The notes under the pieces: model-generated
What the model was told of the DNA's origin: nothing
The model's input: the letters and a program-made list of their open reading frames with translations, nothing else
The model's database searches: none
Program-made: the position numbers and the translations under genes
In this document: in pieces, positions 1-8,381 of the stretch
Position numbering within the stretch: position 1 is the stretch's first letter
How the letters are laid out: every line of letters starts with the position of its first letter
Source of the DNA: JACTMI01 sp964618415
GTDB taxonomy: Bacteria; Acidobacteriota; Thermoanaerobaculia; Multivoradales; JAGPDF01
NCBI GenBank assembly: GCA_964618415.1
Contig: CAZUAT010000029.1
Coordinates: 1 to 37,901 of the forward strand
Length of the DNA stretch: 37,901 nt
Reading direction: 5' to 3'

Positions 1-2333
1 AGGTCGGTGACGAAGCGCCAGAAGCCGTAGGTGCGAGCGAACGTCATCATCCGCTCGGCGTACAGCTCCCAGGTGTAGCGCCGTCGGACCCGCTCGACGG
101 CGCCGTGCGAGATCCGGTCCCAGCGCTCGGGCTCCGCCGCGCACGCGGTCAGGAAGTCTGCGATCCGGTCGGCCGCCTCGGCCCCCTCGTTGGGGTCGAT
201 GTGAAAGCCCGAAACGGCGTCTTCGACGATCTCGAGCGGTCCGCCCCAGCAGGTGGCAAAGGTCGGCAGTCCGCTCGCCATCGCTTCGACGACCGTCAGG
301 CCGAACGCTTCGAACAGGGCCGGCTGGACGAAGACACCACGGCGGTCGGCGACCACCCGGTAGAGCTCCCCGGTGAGCGCCTTGTCGAGCCGCAGGCCGA
401 GCCAGCGCGCGCAGTCGTCGAGCTGGAAGCGGTCGAACAGCTCGTGCATCCGCGCGATCTGCGCCCGCTCCTCCTCGTCCTGGCTGGCCGACTCGGCGAC
501 CGATCCGGCGATGACCAGCAGGTTGGCTGCCCCGCGCAGGCCGGCGTGGTTGCCGTACCACTCCACCAGGCCGGTGAGGTTCTTGATCCGGTCGAGTCGG
601 GCCATGGTGAAGACGAGCGGAAGGTCGGGCCGGGCAAGCACTCCGCGCGCATCCTGGCGGTCGCCGCCGAAGATCAGCTCTTCGATCTCTCCGTGGAGCG
701 CCTCCATGCGCCGCTCGCGTTCGGAGTACGGGAAGAAGATCCGCGCGTCGGCACCCGGCGATACGATGTTGAACCGCGGATCGTGCACGTCGACGCCGCC
801 GAGCACCCGGTAGAGCCCCGGCAGCGTGAAGTGCGAGTGACTCTCGTACTGGCCGACAGCAGTGGCAGTGCCGGCGATCTCCTGAAACGAACTGGCGATC
901 ACGAAGTCGGCCGCGTTCATGGCGATCAGGTCGGCCGTGAACTGGGCCGAGAACCGATACTGGTCCTCCATGCGCTCCCAGTGCAGGTCCGAGAGCAGAT
1001 ACTTCGACTTCTCGAGGGCGTGGGCGATGGCGCACTGGGTGACGCCGAGCCGGCGCGCCAGCAGCGTCGCCACCAGGTTGCCGTCCGAATAGTTGCCGAC
1101 GACCAGGTCGGGGCGACCGCCGAGTTCGGCGACCACCTCGCGCTCGACGTCCTCGGCGAACCGTTCCAGCCACGGCCAGACCTCGAAGCGCGACAGCCAG
1201 CGCGGGTGGACCTCACCGCCTTCGTCGCGAAACGGCACCCGCAGGATGGCTGCATTGTCGGTTCCGGCGATCGGTTCCCACCGCTCGCCGCAGGTCGTCC
1301 CCTCGCTCTCCGGGATCAGCCGGGTGACGACGAGAATGCGCGGCGCCACGTCGACTCCCTGCTCGTCGAGGCGGCGCCGCATCTCGCGCTCGAGCGCCCG
1401 CACCTGGTCGAGGATGTAGACCACCTGCCCGCCGGTGTCAGGGCGGCCGAGCACGTCTCTCTGCGCGAACCAGCCGTGCGGCGACAGGACGACGAGCGAG
1501 AAGATCATCGGCACGCGCGCCAGGAACCGCTCGACGGTCTCCGGGTCGGGAGCCTGCAGCAGGTCGCCGAGCAGGCCGAGCGTCTCGACGACCGAGCCCG
1601 CCGTGCGTCCCCACCCCGGCTCCAGCCCGAGCGCGCCGAGGGCCGGTGCCACGGTGGTCCACGGCGTGTCGGCCGGTCGGTCGGCCAGCTCCTCGAGCGC
1701 CCGACGGACGGCGGTGGCGAGCTGTTCGAGGGTGCGCACCCGGTCCGAGAGAAGCAGCTGGCGTCCACCCGCCTGGTGCAGGCGCAGAAACTCGAGCAGC
1801 CGGCCGAGGCCTTCGCCCCGGGCCTGAAAGAGGCGGCTCGACAGGGTCCGGTTGAGGAACTCGGCGCCACGGCCGATCCAGCGCGTCTCGTGCGGCCGCG
1901 GCAGCTCCCGCGCAAACGCCGTGACGTCGAACACCGGCGCCCACGGACTGCCGCCCCGCCCCAGCACGAGCCCCTCCTTGAACATCAGGTACGTCTCGGT
2001 CGAAACCGGGTCGATGTAGCCGTCGTCGACGCCGCCCTGGATGTAGAGCCACTCGCCGATCCGCGGCCGCAGCGCAAGCAGGACACGGTGTCCGTCGGTG
2101 GCCGCCTCCTGGGCCAGTGCCACGCACCGTGCGAGCGGCGTGTCCGCAAGCGGAGACGACTCACCCTGGCTGGCGACGAGAGCCGCGGCGAGGTCGCTGC
2201 GCAGGAGCACCTGCCGGTCGGCCGCCGCCACCTGGCGCAGGAACGGAATGACCTGCCCGGGCTCGTCGCGCGACCAGAGTCGCACCTCGTCGAGCAGCGC
2301 CTGGCCGCGGGTTCGAATCGTGCGCTCGCTCAT
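1..2333 (-). CDS. Sucrose synthase (partial, C-terminus cut by window edge)
   Basis: Retaining GT-B glycosyltransferase that reversibly converts sucrose plus NDP to NDP-glucose plus fructose in the cytoplasm. About 777 codons are visible; bacterial sucrose synthases are near 790-810 residues, so only the last few tens of residues are missing. An N-terminal sucrose-synthase-type region of about 270 residues is followed by the GT-B core, with SPHGWFAQ..LGRPDTGGQV near residues 280-300 and the E-x7-E motif EAFGLTVVE near 675-683. The stretch LRLDKALTGELYR lies where plant enzymes carry the Gln and Asn of the QN motif; here they read Arg and Thr, so UDP preference should not be assumed. The ATG overlaps the stop of the sucrose-phosphate synthase gene as ATGA, which suggests translational coupling. 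Family assignment is secure. Confidence 0.95.
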   Translation of the reverse strand, partial: MSERTIRTRGQALLDEVRLWSRDEPGQVIPFLRQVAAADRQVLLRSDLAAALVASQGESSPLADTPLARCVALAQEAATDGHRVLLALRPRIGEWLYIQGGVDDGYIDPVSTETYLMFKEGLVLGRGGSPWAPVFDVTAFARELPRPHETRWIGRGAEFLNRTLSSRLFQARGEGLGRLLEFLRLHQAGGRQLLLSDRVRTLEQLATAVRRALEELADRPADTPWTTVAPALGALGLEPGWGRTAGSVVETLGLLGDLLQAPDPETVERFLARVPMIFSLVVLSPHGWFAQRDVLGRPDTGGQVVYILDQVRALEREMRRRLDEQGVDVAPRILVVTRLIPESEGTTCGERWEPIAGTDNAAILRVPFRDEGGEVHPRWLSRFEVWPWLERFAEDVEREVVAELGGRPDLVVGNYSDGNLVATLLARRLGVTQCAIAHALEKSKYLLSDLHWERMEDQYRFSAQFTADLIAMNAADFVIASSFQEIAGTATAVGQYESHSHFTLPGLYRVLGGVDVHDPRFNIVSPGADARIFFPYSERERRMEALHGEIEELIFGGDRQDARGVLARPDLPLVFTMARLDRIKNLTGLVEWYGNHAGLRGAANLLVIAGSVAESASQDEEERAQIARMHELFDRFQLDDCARWLGLRLDKALTGELYRVVADRRGVFVQPALFEAFGLTVVEAMASGLPTFATCWGGPLEIVEDAVSGFHIDPNEGAEAADRIADFLTACAAEPERWDRISHGAVERVRRRYTWELYAERMMTFARTYGFWRFVTD

Positions 2334-4495
2334 CCGCCTCCTTCTGCCGACTCAGCTGCCGGCAGCCCTGCCCCGGCGAGCAGGCCGCGCCCGCGCAGCC
2401 CCTCCAGAATGCCCGCCGCGTGCGGCGCCTGCGAGAAGTGCACTGTGGGCAGCTCGGCGAGGTCGGCCAGCTCCGGGCTGGCGTTGCCGACCACGATCGC
2501 CGGCATGACACCGGTGAGCATGTCGCGATCGTTGCCCGAGTCGCCGGCCACGACGATCGATTCGAGATCGATTCCCCATCGCTGCGCGACCCAGCGAATC
2601 GCCTGTCCCTTCGAGCAGCGGATCGGCAGGGCATCGAGGTAGCGACCGTGCGAGAACACGAGCTGGGCGTGCAGGTCGCGTTCGCGCAGCCGCCGCCGCA
2701 GCCGCCCGACATGCACCGCACGACCCGGCGCGACCTCGAAGCTGATCTTGTGCTGCCGCTGCTCGCTGGCCGCCTGCAGGGAGAGCGCGCCCTCGCCGAC
2801 TTCGAGCAGGCGCTCGCGAATCTGGTCGGGCTGCCAGCGGAAGTCGAGGTGGCGCGCCCAAAGGTCGTCGGCGTCGCGCTCGGGCCCGTAGTGGATCTCG
2901 GCGCCCACCGCGGTGATCATCAGGTCGGGCAGATCGGGACCGCGAACCCCCCACTGGTCGAGGATCTCGAGGGCGCTTTCGAGCCGGCGCCCGGTGGCGA
3001 TCCCGAGCCCCCAGCCGGCCGCTTCGAGCTGGGCAACCAGGTCGGCCAGGGCGGCACGATCGCCGATCAACGTGCCGTCGATGTCGGTGACCAGGAAGCG
3101 CTCGCGCAGGGTGAGCGGCGCGCGCCGACGCGCCGGGTGCACAGCGGTCCCGCGCGCCAGCAGCCCCTGGGCCTGCTCGAGATAGCGGTCGACGTGCGCC
3201 GACCAGCGGAAGTGGCGGCTCGCCCCGACGGGGCCGGCGGCCGCCCAGCGACGCCACTGCGCCCGGTCGGTCAGCGCCGTCTCGAGGGCGGCGGCCAGTT
3301 CGTCGCGGTCGAGCGGGTCGATCAGCCTTCCGTGACCGCACGCCTCGAGGATGTCGCGCGGGCCGCCGTCGTGCGTGGCGAGCACCGGCAGGCCGCTCGC
3401 AGCGGCCTCGATCAGGGTGAGACCGAACGGTTCGGTCAGCGCCGGGTTGACGAACAGCCCGCCGCGCATCGCCGCCAGCCGGTAGAGGTCGGGCACTTCG
3501 TCCGCACTGTGATGCTTGGGGTAGGCAACGCTGCCGTACAGATCGTGGCGGTCGATGGCGACCAGCAGCCGGCGCAGTTCGCGGCTCGGCTCGCGCTTCA
3601 TCTGCTCGAGGTCGTCGCGCGTCCCGGCGACGATCGCCAGGTTGGCCAGCTCGCGCAGCCGCCCCTGCGCGAAAGCGTCGATGAGCATCTCGAGGTTCTT
3701 GCGCGGATCGGGCCGTGCGATGGCGAGCACCAGCGGACGCTCCGGATGGCGCAGGAAGCGGTCGATCTCCACGGCGATCGGCGGCTCCGGGTCGCCGGGT
3801 GCCGGAGGATGGAATCGCGCCAGGTCGGTGCCCGGCGGCAGCACCGCGATGCGCTGCGGATCGTGGTTCTCGTAGAGGCCGTACTGCTCGTCGGCCTCCT
3901 GCCGTGTGCTGGCGATCACCAGCGCGGCGTGGTCGAGCGCGACCTCCTCGGCCTCGATCCGACGCGCGATCGCGAACCGCTCCTCGATCTCCTCGCGCGC
4001 CAAGCCCTGCTCGAGCAGGCGCGCCAGCTTCACCCGTCCGAGCGAGTGCCCGGTGTGCACGAGGCGGGCGCGCAGCAGGCTCTCCAGACGCGCCCCGACC
4101 CACCCGCCATCTGCGTAGTGGCTGTGCAGCAGGTCGGGCAGCCGGCGGATCCGGCGCAGGTGGGCGAGCACGCGGTCGGCGAGCTGGTCGAGGTACGGCC
4201 AGAGCTTCTCCTTGCGCAGGTAGCGCCGCGGTCCGCAGTCGAGCCGGATGATGCGGGCGCCAGGTGCCAGCTCCTCCTCCGGCTGGGCGTAGTCGGGCGA
4301 CACGCGCGGATCCTCGACCCGGCGGGTGATCAGGTCGACGCGGTCCACGCGCGGGTCGGCCGCCAGGGCGCGGGCCAGTTCGACGACGTACTTGGTCTGC
4401 CCCCCGGTGTCGGCGTCACGCCCCAGCTCGAGGTCGTGGCCGCGGATCAGTCCGTGCGGGCTGATCATCAGCAGGTAGAGGGGCGAGCGGCTCAC
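2330..4495 (-). CDS. Bifunctional sucrose-phosphate synthase / sucrose-phosphate phosphatase
   Basis: Makes sucrose-6-phosphate from NDP-glucose and fructose-6-phosphate and then probably dephosphorylates it. The GT-B synthase part (about residues 1-425) shows HGLIRG..LELGRDADTGGQ near the N-terminus and E-x7-E in EPFGLTLIE. A HAD-IIB phosphatase part (about 465-720) has DIDGTLIG near residue 470, a KISFEV segment, SKGQAI and GDSGNDRDML near 650. Unlike the degenerate phosphatase-like domain known from some cyanobacterial synthases, the nucleophile motif D-x-D-x-T and the GDSxND motif are intact. I chose the GTG at 4495 because it overlaps the fructokinase stop as GTGA; an ATG at 4510 would add five residues. 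Length is 721 residues. The stop overlaps the sucrose synthase start. Dual activity is inferred from motifs. Confidence 0.92.
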   Translation of the reverse strand: MSRSPLYLLMISPHGLIRGHDLELGRDADTGGQTKYVVELARALAADPRVDRVDLITRRVEDPRVSPDYAQPEEELAPGARIIRLDCGPRRYLRKEKLWPYLDQLADRVLAHLRRIRRLPDLLHSHYADGGWVGARLESLLRARLVHTGHSLGRVKLARLLEQGLAREEIEERFAIARRIEAEEVALDHAALVIASTRQEADEQYGLYENHDPQRIAVLPPGTDLARFHPPAPGDPEPPIAVEIDRFLRHPERPLVLAIARPDPRKNLEMLIDAFAQGRLRELANLAIVAGTRDDLEQMKREPSRELRRLLVAIDRHDLYGSVAYPKHHSADEVPDLYRLAAMRGGLFVNPALTEPFGLTLIEAAASGLPVLATHDGGPRDILEACGHGRLIDPLDRDELAAALETALTDRAQWRRWAAAGPVGASRHFRWSAHVDRYLEQAQGLLARGTAVHPARRRAPLTLRERFLVTDIDGTLIGDRAALADLVAQLEAAGWGLGIATGRRLESALEILDQWGVRGPDLPDLMITAVGAEIHYGPERDADDLWARHLDFRWQPDQIRERLLEVGEGALSLQAASEQRQHKISFEVAPGRAVHVGRLRRRLRERDLHAQLVFSHGRYLDALPIRCSKGQAIRWVAQRWGIDLESIVVAGDSGNDRDMLTGVMPAIVVGNASPELADLAELPTVHFSQAPHAAGILEGLRGRGLLAGAGLPAAESAEGGG

Positions 4496-5463
4496 GCAGC
4501 GCCTCCGCACCAGGCCTCACGAAACGGCTCGTGGAACGCCGCATCGCTCGGCAGCGCGCCGCGCAGCGTGCAGACCGCGGCGGCAAGCTGGGCCCCGCGG
4601 GCGAGGACCCACGCCTCCGGCCAACCGCGCAGCAGGCCGAGTATCACGACGGCGGTGAAAGCGTCGCCAGCCCCGACCGGGTCGACGAGAGCGCCGGGTG
4701 CGAGCGACGCAGCCGGCACGACGGCGAGTCGGCCGCCGCCGCCGTAGAGCTCGGCGCCGTCCGCGCCGCGCGTCACCACCAGGCGGGCGGCGCCGGTCGC
4801 GGCCAGCAGGCGCGCGGCCTCGTCCGCGCGCCCGGCCGCGGCGACCTCACCGTCGCCGAGCGCGGCGAGCTGCGTCAGCTCGGCGTCGTTGACCTTCAGC
4901 CAGTCGGCGCCGCGGGCGACAGAGAGGGCACGCCCGGGCGGCGTCCAGGGCGGCCGCAAGTTGACGTCGACGACGACGCACGCCGGTGCGGCCGCGCGTA
5001 GCCACTCGACGGCGGCGCGACCGCCGGCTGTGCGCGCCATGAGCAGGCCGTGGCCGAGCAGGGCCGGGCCGGCGGTGGCGAGCGCGGTCGCGGCGGCGGC
5101 GGCGTCGAGTGCGTCCCAGGCCGCGTCGGGCACGATTTCGTAGCGCGGCTGTCCGGCCTCGAGGACGACCTCGACGCGCCCGGTCGGCGCCCGGGGATCG
5201 ACCTGGACGCCACTGGTGTCGACCCCGTGCGCGGCCAGCTCCGCCCGCGCGCGGTCCCCCGCGGCGTCCGCACCGACCCGGCCAATCATCAGCGGGCGCT
5301 CGCCGAGCCGAGCCAGGTGCACCGCGACGTTGACCGGGGCGCCGCCGAGTACGGCGGTACCGTCGGGCCAGGTATCGAACAGGATCTCCCCGCAGAGCAC
5401 GGGCCGCAGCGTGGTCACCCGCGCCCTGCCCCCGGGGATCGTTGGACGCGCCAGCCGCGCCAT
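4492..5463 (-). CDS. PfkB-family sugar kinase, probable fructokinase
   Basis: Ribokinase/PfkB-fold kinase of 323 residues, predicted to convert fructose to fructose-6-phosphate with ATP. Visible motifs are the N-terminal substrate motif GGAPVNVAVHLARLG and the C-terminal ATP/anion-hole motif DPVGAGDAFTA with the catalytic Asp. The LCGEILFD start region is typical of bacterial fructokinases. It is the first gene of the sucrose operon and overlaps the next gene by four bases, so it fits recycling of the fructose released by sucrose synthase and supply of fructose-6-phosphate to the synthase. The ATG at 5463 has a GGGGAG a few bases upstream. A GTG at 5418, just before TTLRPVLCGE, is a plausible alternative start and gives a length closer to the family norm. 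The substrate is inferred mainly from context. Confidence 0.88.
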   Translation of the reverse strand: MARLARPTIPGGRARVTTLRPVLCGEILFDTWPDGTAVLGGAPVNVAVHLARLGERPLMIGRVGADAAGDRARAELAAHGVDTSGVQVDPRAPTGRVEVVLEAGQPRYEIVPDAAWDALDAAAAATALATAGPALLGHGLLMARTAGGRAAVEWLRAAAPACVVVDVNLRPPWTPPGRALSVARGADWLKVNDAELTQLAALGDGEVAAAGRADEAARLLAATGAARLVVTRGADGAELYGGGGRLAVVPAASLAPGALVDPVGAGDAFTAVVILGLLRGWPEAWVLARGAQLAAAVCTLRGALPSDAAFHEPFREAWCGGAA

Positions 5464-5481
5464 CCACTCCCCATGCCGGCC

Positions 5482-5487
5482 ATGGTA
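5482..5487 (-). promoter_or_regulatory. Candidate -10 element of the sucrose operon
   Basis: Minus-strand TACCAT, preceded by CGA, matches the GA-TAnnnT pattern seen before several other genes here. It lies 18 bases before the fructokinase ATG in a 61-base gap after the preceding same-strand gene, so it would give a leader of about ten bases. I see no clear -35 box. Assigned by eye. Confidence 0.4.
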
Positions 5488-5524
5488 TCGGAAGCCGCGC
5501 GGGCGAGCCGCGGCCGGCGAGCCG

Positions 5525-7114
5525 TCAGGCCGGGCGTGCGCCGGCGGCCCGGCGCAGGCTCACGGCCAGACCGGCAGCCAACCCGAGCAGGACCAGCGCG
5601 CCGACGCGCAACAGCTGCAACAGGGCGTGCGACCCGTAGCGCGCGAAGGCGAGGTCCGGCAGGCCGGCCTCGCCTTTCGACGTCGGCCCGGGGAGCGGCT
5701 CGGCGCCCGCGACCAGCCTCACCGTGCGCTGCACGGCGAGCGGCAGCTCCTTCGCGTGGACGAGCAGGGGTGAGGCGCCCGGCTCCCAGAGACTGCGGTG
5801 GATCGCCGGCGAGGCGAGGTCGACCGGCGGCCGCCAGAGCGGTCCCACGTAGCGATCGAACGGCACGAGGACGACGAGAGCGACGCCCAAGGCGCCCGCA
5901 CCGACGCAGAGTGCGATCGCCGGCCGGGCGAGCCGCGCCGCCGCCTGCCCGCTCGCCGCGCGCTCGAACACGGCCGCGGCCGGCAGCAACATCAGCGGCA
6001 ACACCGGAGTCAGCAGGCGCGGTCCCCAGACTCCGCCGCCGTGCCACTGGTAGTAGCGGGCCGCCACCAGCAGCAGTGCTCCGACCATGCCGGCGGCGGT
6101 CAGCGCCAGCCCGGGAGCGCGGCGCAGCAGTGCGCGCGCCCCGAGCAGCCCGAGCAGCACCGGAGGCGCGTACCAGATCAGTCCCCGACCTGGCGACACC
6201 AGCAGACCGGCCAGCCCTTCGAGCAGTGGCGTCGTGAAGGCAGACGCCTCGGCGCCGTAGCCGGTCGCCAGGGGGTGGTCGAACCGGGTCTGATTGTACG
6301 CCGCCACGAGGAGGCCTCCAGCGATGGCCGGCAGTCCCCACGCCGCGGCGCCGGCGGCGCGCGCGCCGACGCCCACGCGCGACCGCATCTGGATCGCGAC
6401 ATAGATCGCGAGCGGCACGAGCGGAGCCAGGTTCGACGCCCGTGTCGCGATCGCCAGGCCGGCCGCGCCGCCTGAGAGCGCCAGCCAGGCGGCAGCGCGC
6501 CCGCCCTCGCGACGCCCGGCCTCGAACGCTGCCCACAACGCCGCCGTGAGCGTCAACGCCGACAGCGGCTCGGAGAGGAAGGTCGTGGTGGCGTGAGCGA
6601 AAAGCGTCGCGCTGGCCAGCGCAACTGCTACGCCAGCAGCCGCAGCGGTCCCATGGCCGGCTGAGCTGACGAGCAGAAAGAGCACCAGCACGGTCGTCGC
6701 GCCGATGGCGGCGTTGGTCAGATGCACGGCAGCGACGCGGGTGCCGGTGCGCAGGTTGCCCTCCTCGTCGTGCGTCTCGGGGAGGCGCACGCCCGCCTGC
6801 TCGGCCCGGCGGCCGACCTCGTAGAACGGCAGCGCGGCGAGCGACAGTCCGATCCCGTACTTCGAGTACCCCTTGCCGTCGGGCCCCGCCACCGCGCGCA
6901 CGGGACCTTGCGCGTCGAGGCGCGCCGGCACGTCGACGGCGGCGCGCTCGCGCATCGCCTCGGTGACCTGGAACATCACGGCGTCGTCGCCCACGACCAG
7001 CGTGCCGCGGGTGAGGCAGAGGAAAAAGAGCAGCGCCGTCAGTGTCAGCCAGGCCGCGACCGTGCGACGATGTCGGTCCGGCGCCGGACCGTCGGTGTGG
7101 CGCCGACGGTTCAG
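5525..7114 (-). CDS. Polytopic membrane protein, GT-C-type glycosyltransferase-like (probable CTG start)
   Basis: Integral membrane protein of 529 residues with about ten or more hydrophobic segments. The first is near residues 19-41, followed by an extracytoplasmic-type acidic pair GDDAVMFQ at residues 43-44, as in GT-C enzymes that use polyprenyl-linked sugars. A GKGYSKYGIGLSLAALPFYE stretch resembles the SKP..YPLLAAP stretch of the GT-C protein encoded from 12826. Unlike the two larger GT-C proteins here it has no C-terminal beta domain. No ATG, GTG or TTG lies where the first membrane segment would be kept. A CTG at 7114 follows GGAGGGG by a few bases and overlaps the methyltransferase stop as CTGA, so I place the start there. 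The next in-frame GTG would delete segment 1. Acceptor and donor are unknown. Confidence 0.75.
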   Translation of the reverse strand: MNRRRHTDGPAPDRHRRTVAAWLTLTALLFFLCLTRGTLVVGDDAVMFQVTEAMRERAAVDVPARLDAQGPVRAVAGPDGKGYSKYGIGLSLAALPFYEVGRRAEQAGVRLPETHDEEGNLRTGTRVAAVHLTNAAIGATTVLVLFLLVSSAGHGTAAAAGVAVALASATLFAHATTTFLSEPLSALTLTAALWAAFEAGRREGGRAAAWLALSGGAAGLAIATRASNLAPLVPLAIYVAIQMRSRVGVGARAAGAAAWGLPAIAGGLLVAAYNQTRFDHPLATGYGAEASAFTTPLLEGLAGLLVSPGRGLIWYAPPVLLGLLGARALLRRAPGLALTAAGMVGALLLVAARYYQWHGGGVWGPRLLTPVLPLMLLPAAAVFERAASGQAAARLARPAIALCVGAGALGVALVVLVPFDRYVGPLWRPPVDLASPAIHRSLWEPGASPLLVHAKELPLAVQRTVRLVAGAEPLPGPTSKGEAGLPDLAFARYGSHALLQLLRVGALVLLGLAAGLAVSLRRAAGARPA

Positions 7115-8328
7115 CCGCGCCCCTCCACCACGATCTCGAGCGGTTGTGAGCCGTGATCGGCCAGCCAGAACCGGCGGCGGCTGAGCAGGTCGACCGCGAG
7201 ATGCAGCGGACTTCTTTGGGCGGCCGCCGGCCAGCCGTAGACAACGTCGACCTCGACCGCCTCGCCCGGTCCGAGGTCGCGCGGCAGCGGTGTGCGGCCG
7301 CCGTACTCGTCGATCAGGTTTCCCTCGCCGTCGCGCAGCCGGCAGCCGATCTCGAAGGTGCCGGGACTCTCGTCGTCGCCGGCAGTCAGCACGGTGCGCC
7401 CGGTGTTGACGACCCGGATGCGCAGGTGAGCCGCCTGCGCATCGAGCTGCTGCTCGAGACACGTCAGCTCCGCTCCCCAGCGCGGAGCGGCGGCCGGGAC
7501 CGGAGGTCCCTGACGACAGAGGAAGAAGTTGACCGGTGGCCCGGGCGGCGGCTCCAGCGCGCGGCGCATCTTCTTCCAGCTGCTGGAGACCACCGGCTGC
7601 AGCGCCAGCGCAGGTTCGAAGCGCCGCACCTCGGTGAATCCGACCTCGTAGAGCAGGCGCTCGAGCGCTTCGGGATCGAACGGCGCCTCCAGCGTCGTGT
7701 ACTGCTCCGACTCGCGGATCAGCTCCGCCTCGCCTTCGCTCCCCGGCGCGGGCATCGCACCCTCTTTGATGATCAGGACGCCCGCGGGGCTGAGCATCTT
7801 CCGGATGCTGCGCAGACCGCTCTCGGCGTCGACGAGGTGATGGAGCGCGTCGTAGATGAGAATCGCGTCGAATCGACGCTCCAGGGCCTCGGTCTCGACG
7901 TCGAGCGTCTGGAAGCGCACCCAGGAGGGGTCGCGATCGAACGGCGGATAAGGCAGCGCGTGCACCCGCTCGCGGGCGATCGCCAGCAGGTCCTCGGAGA
8001 TGTCGACGCCGGTGACCCGGTAGCCGAACCGGTAGAGCGCCTCGGAAATCCAGCCCGGGCCGCAGGCGACGTCCAGGATCGACGCCTCGCCGGGCAGCGC
8101 GAGCAGCTCCAGGATGCTCGCCAGGTCGTGCAGGTAGATCAGCGCTACCGTGTCGGGCCCGTCGGCGAAACCGACGAACGGCTTGCGGTAGAGCTGCTGT
8201 CGCGCCCAGTCGGGCATGTTGCGGACGTAGTCGACGGCGCCCTGCTTGTAGGCCGCAACCCGTGCCGCATCCGTGCGGTCGACTTCGATCGTCCTGCGCC
8301 TGCTGCCAGCCTCTCGGTCGGCTGTCAT
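7111..8328 (-). CDS. SAM-dependent methyltransferase with C-terminal beta-rich module
   Basis: Class I methyltransferase of 405 residues. The Rossmann core (about 60-210) shows SILDVACGPGWISEAL as motif I, GVDISEDLLAIAR as motif II and AILIYDALHHLVD as motif IV, followed by LSPAGVLIIKEG. The last 110 or so residues form a separate beta-rich domain with RVVNTGR, RTPLPRDLGPGE and FWLADHGSQPL stretches. Similar stretches occur at the ends of the GT-C proteins encoded at 10622-12826 and 14618-16867. The ATG at 8328 is preceded by AAGGAGGA, a strong ribosome binding site, 53 bases after the sulfatase-like gene. The stop overlaps the next gene. A sugar or lipid-linked glycan substrate is likely from context, with the C-terminal module perhaps binding the glycan; both points are inference. 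Confidence 0.85.
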   Translation of the reverse strand: MTADREAGSRRRTIEVDRTDAARVAAYKQGAVDYVRNMPDWARQQLYRKPFVGFADGPDTVALIYLHDLASILELLALPGEASILDVACGPGWISEALYRFGYRVTGVDISEDLLAIARERVHALPYPPFDRDPSWVRFQTLDVETEALERRFDAILIYDALHHLVDAESGLRSIRKMLSPAGVLIIKEGAMPAPGSEGEAELIRESEQYTTLEAPFDPEALERLLYEVGFTEVRRFEPALALQPVVSSSWKKMRRALEPPPGPPVNFFLCRQGPPVPAAAPRWGAELTCLEQQLDAQAAHLRIRVVNTGRTVLTAGDDESPGTFEIGCRLRDGEGNLIDEYGGRTPLPRDLGPGEAVEVDVVYGWPAAAQRSPLHLAVDLLSRRRFWLADHGSQPLEIVVEGRG

Positions 8329-8381
8329 GACTCCTCCTTCGCGCCTCCGGAGGCCGCGGGACGCCGTCGCCCCGACTCGCC

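Noticed and set aside
105..2642. Long open frames opposite real genes (for example 105-2642 plus, 14594-17086 minus, 35256-37838 plus)
   Set aside because: They lie antisense to genes with clear family motifs (sucrose synthase, GT-C protein, ThrRS), have Arg/Pro/Gly-rich low-complexity translations and no recognisable domain. They follow from high GC at third codon positions.
8329..8381. CCTCCGGAGG palindrome as regulatory hairpin before the methyltransferase gene
   Set aside because: Short self-complementary GC strings are frequent at this base composition, and it does not overlap the ribosome binding site.
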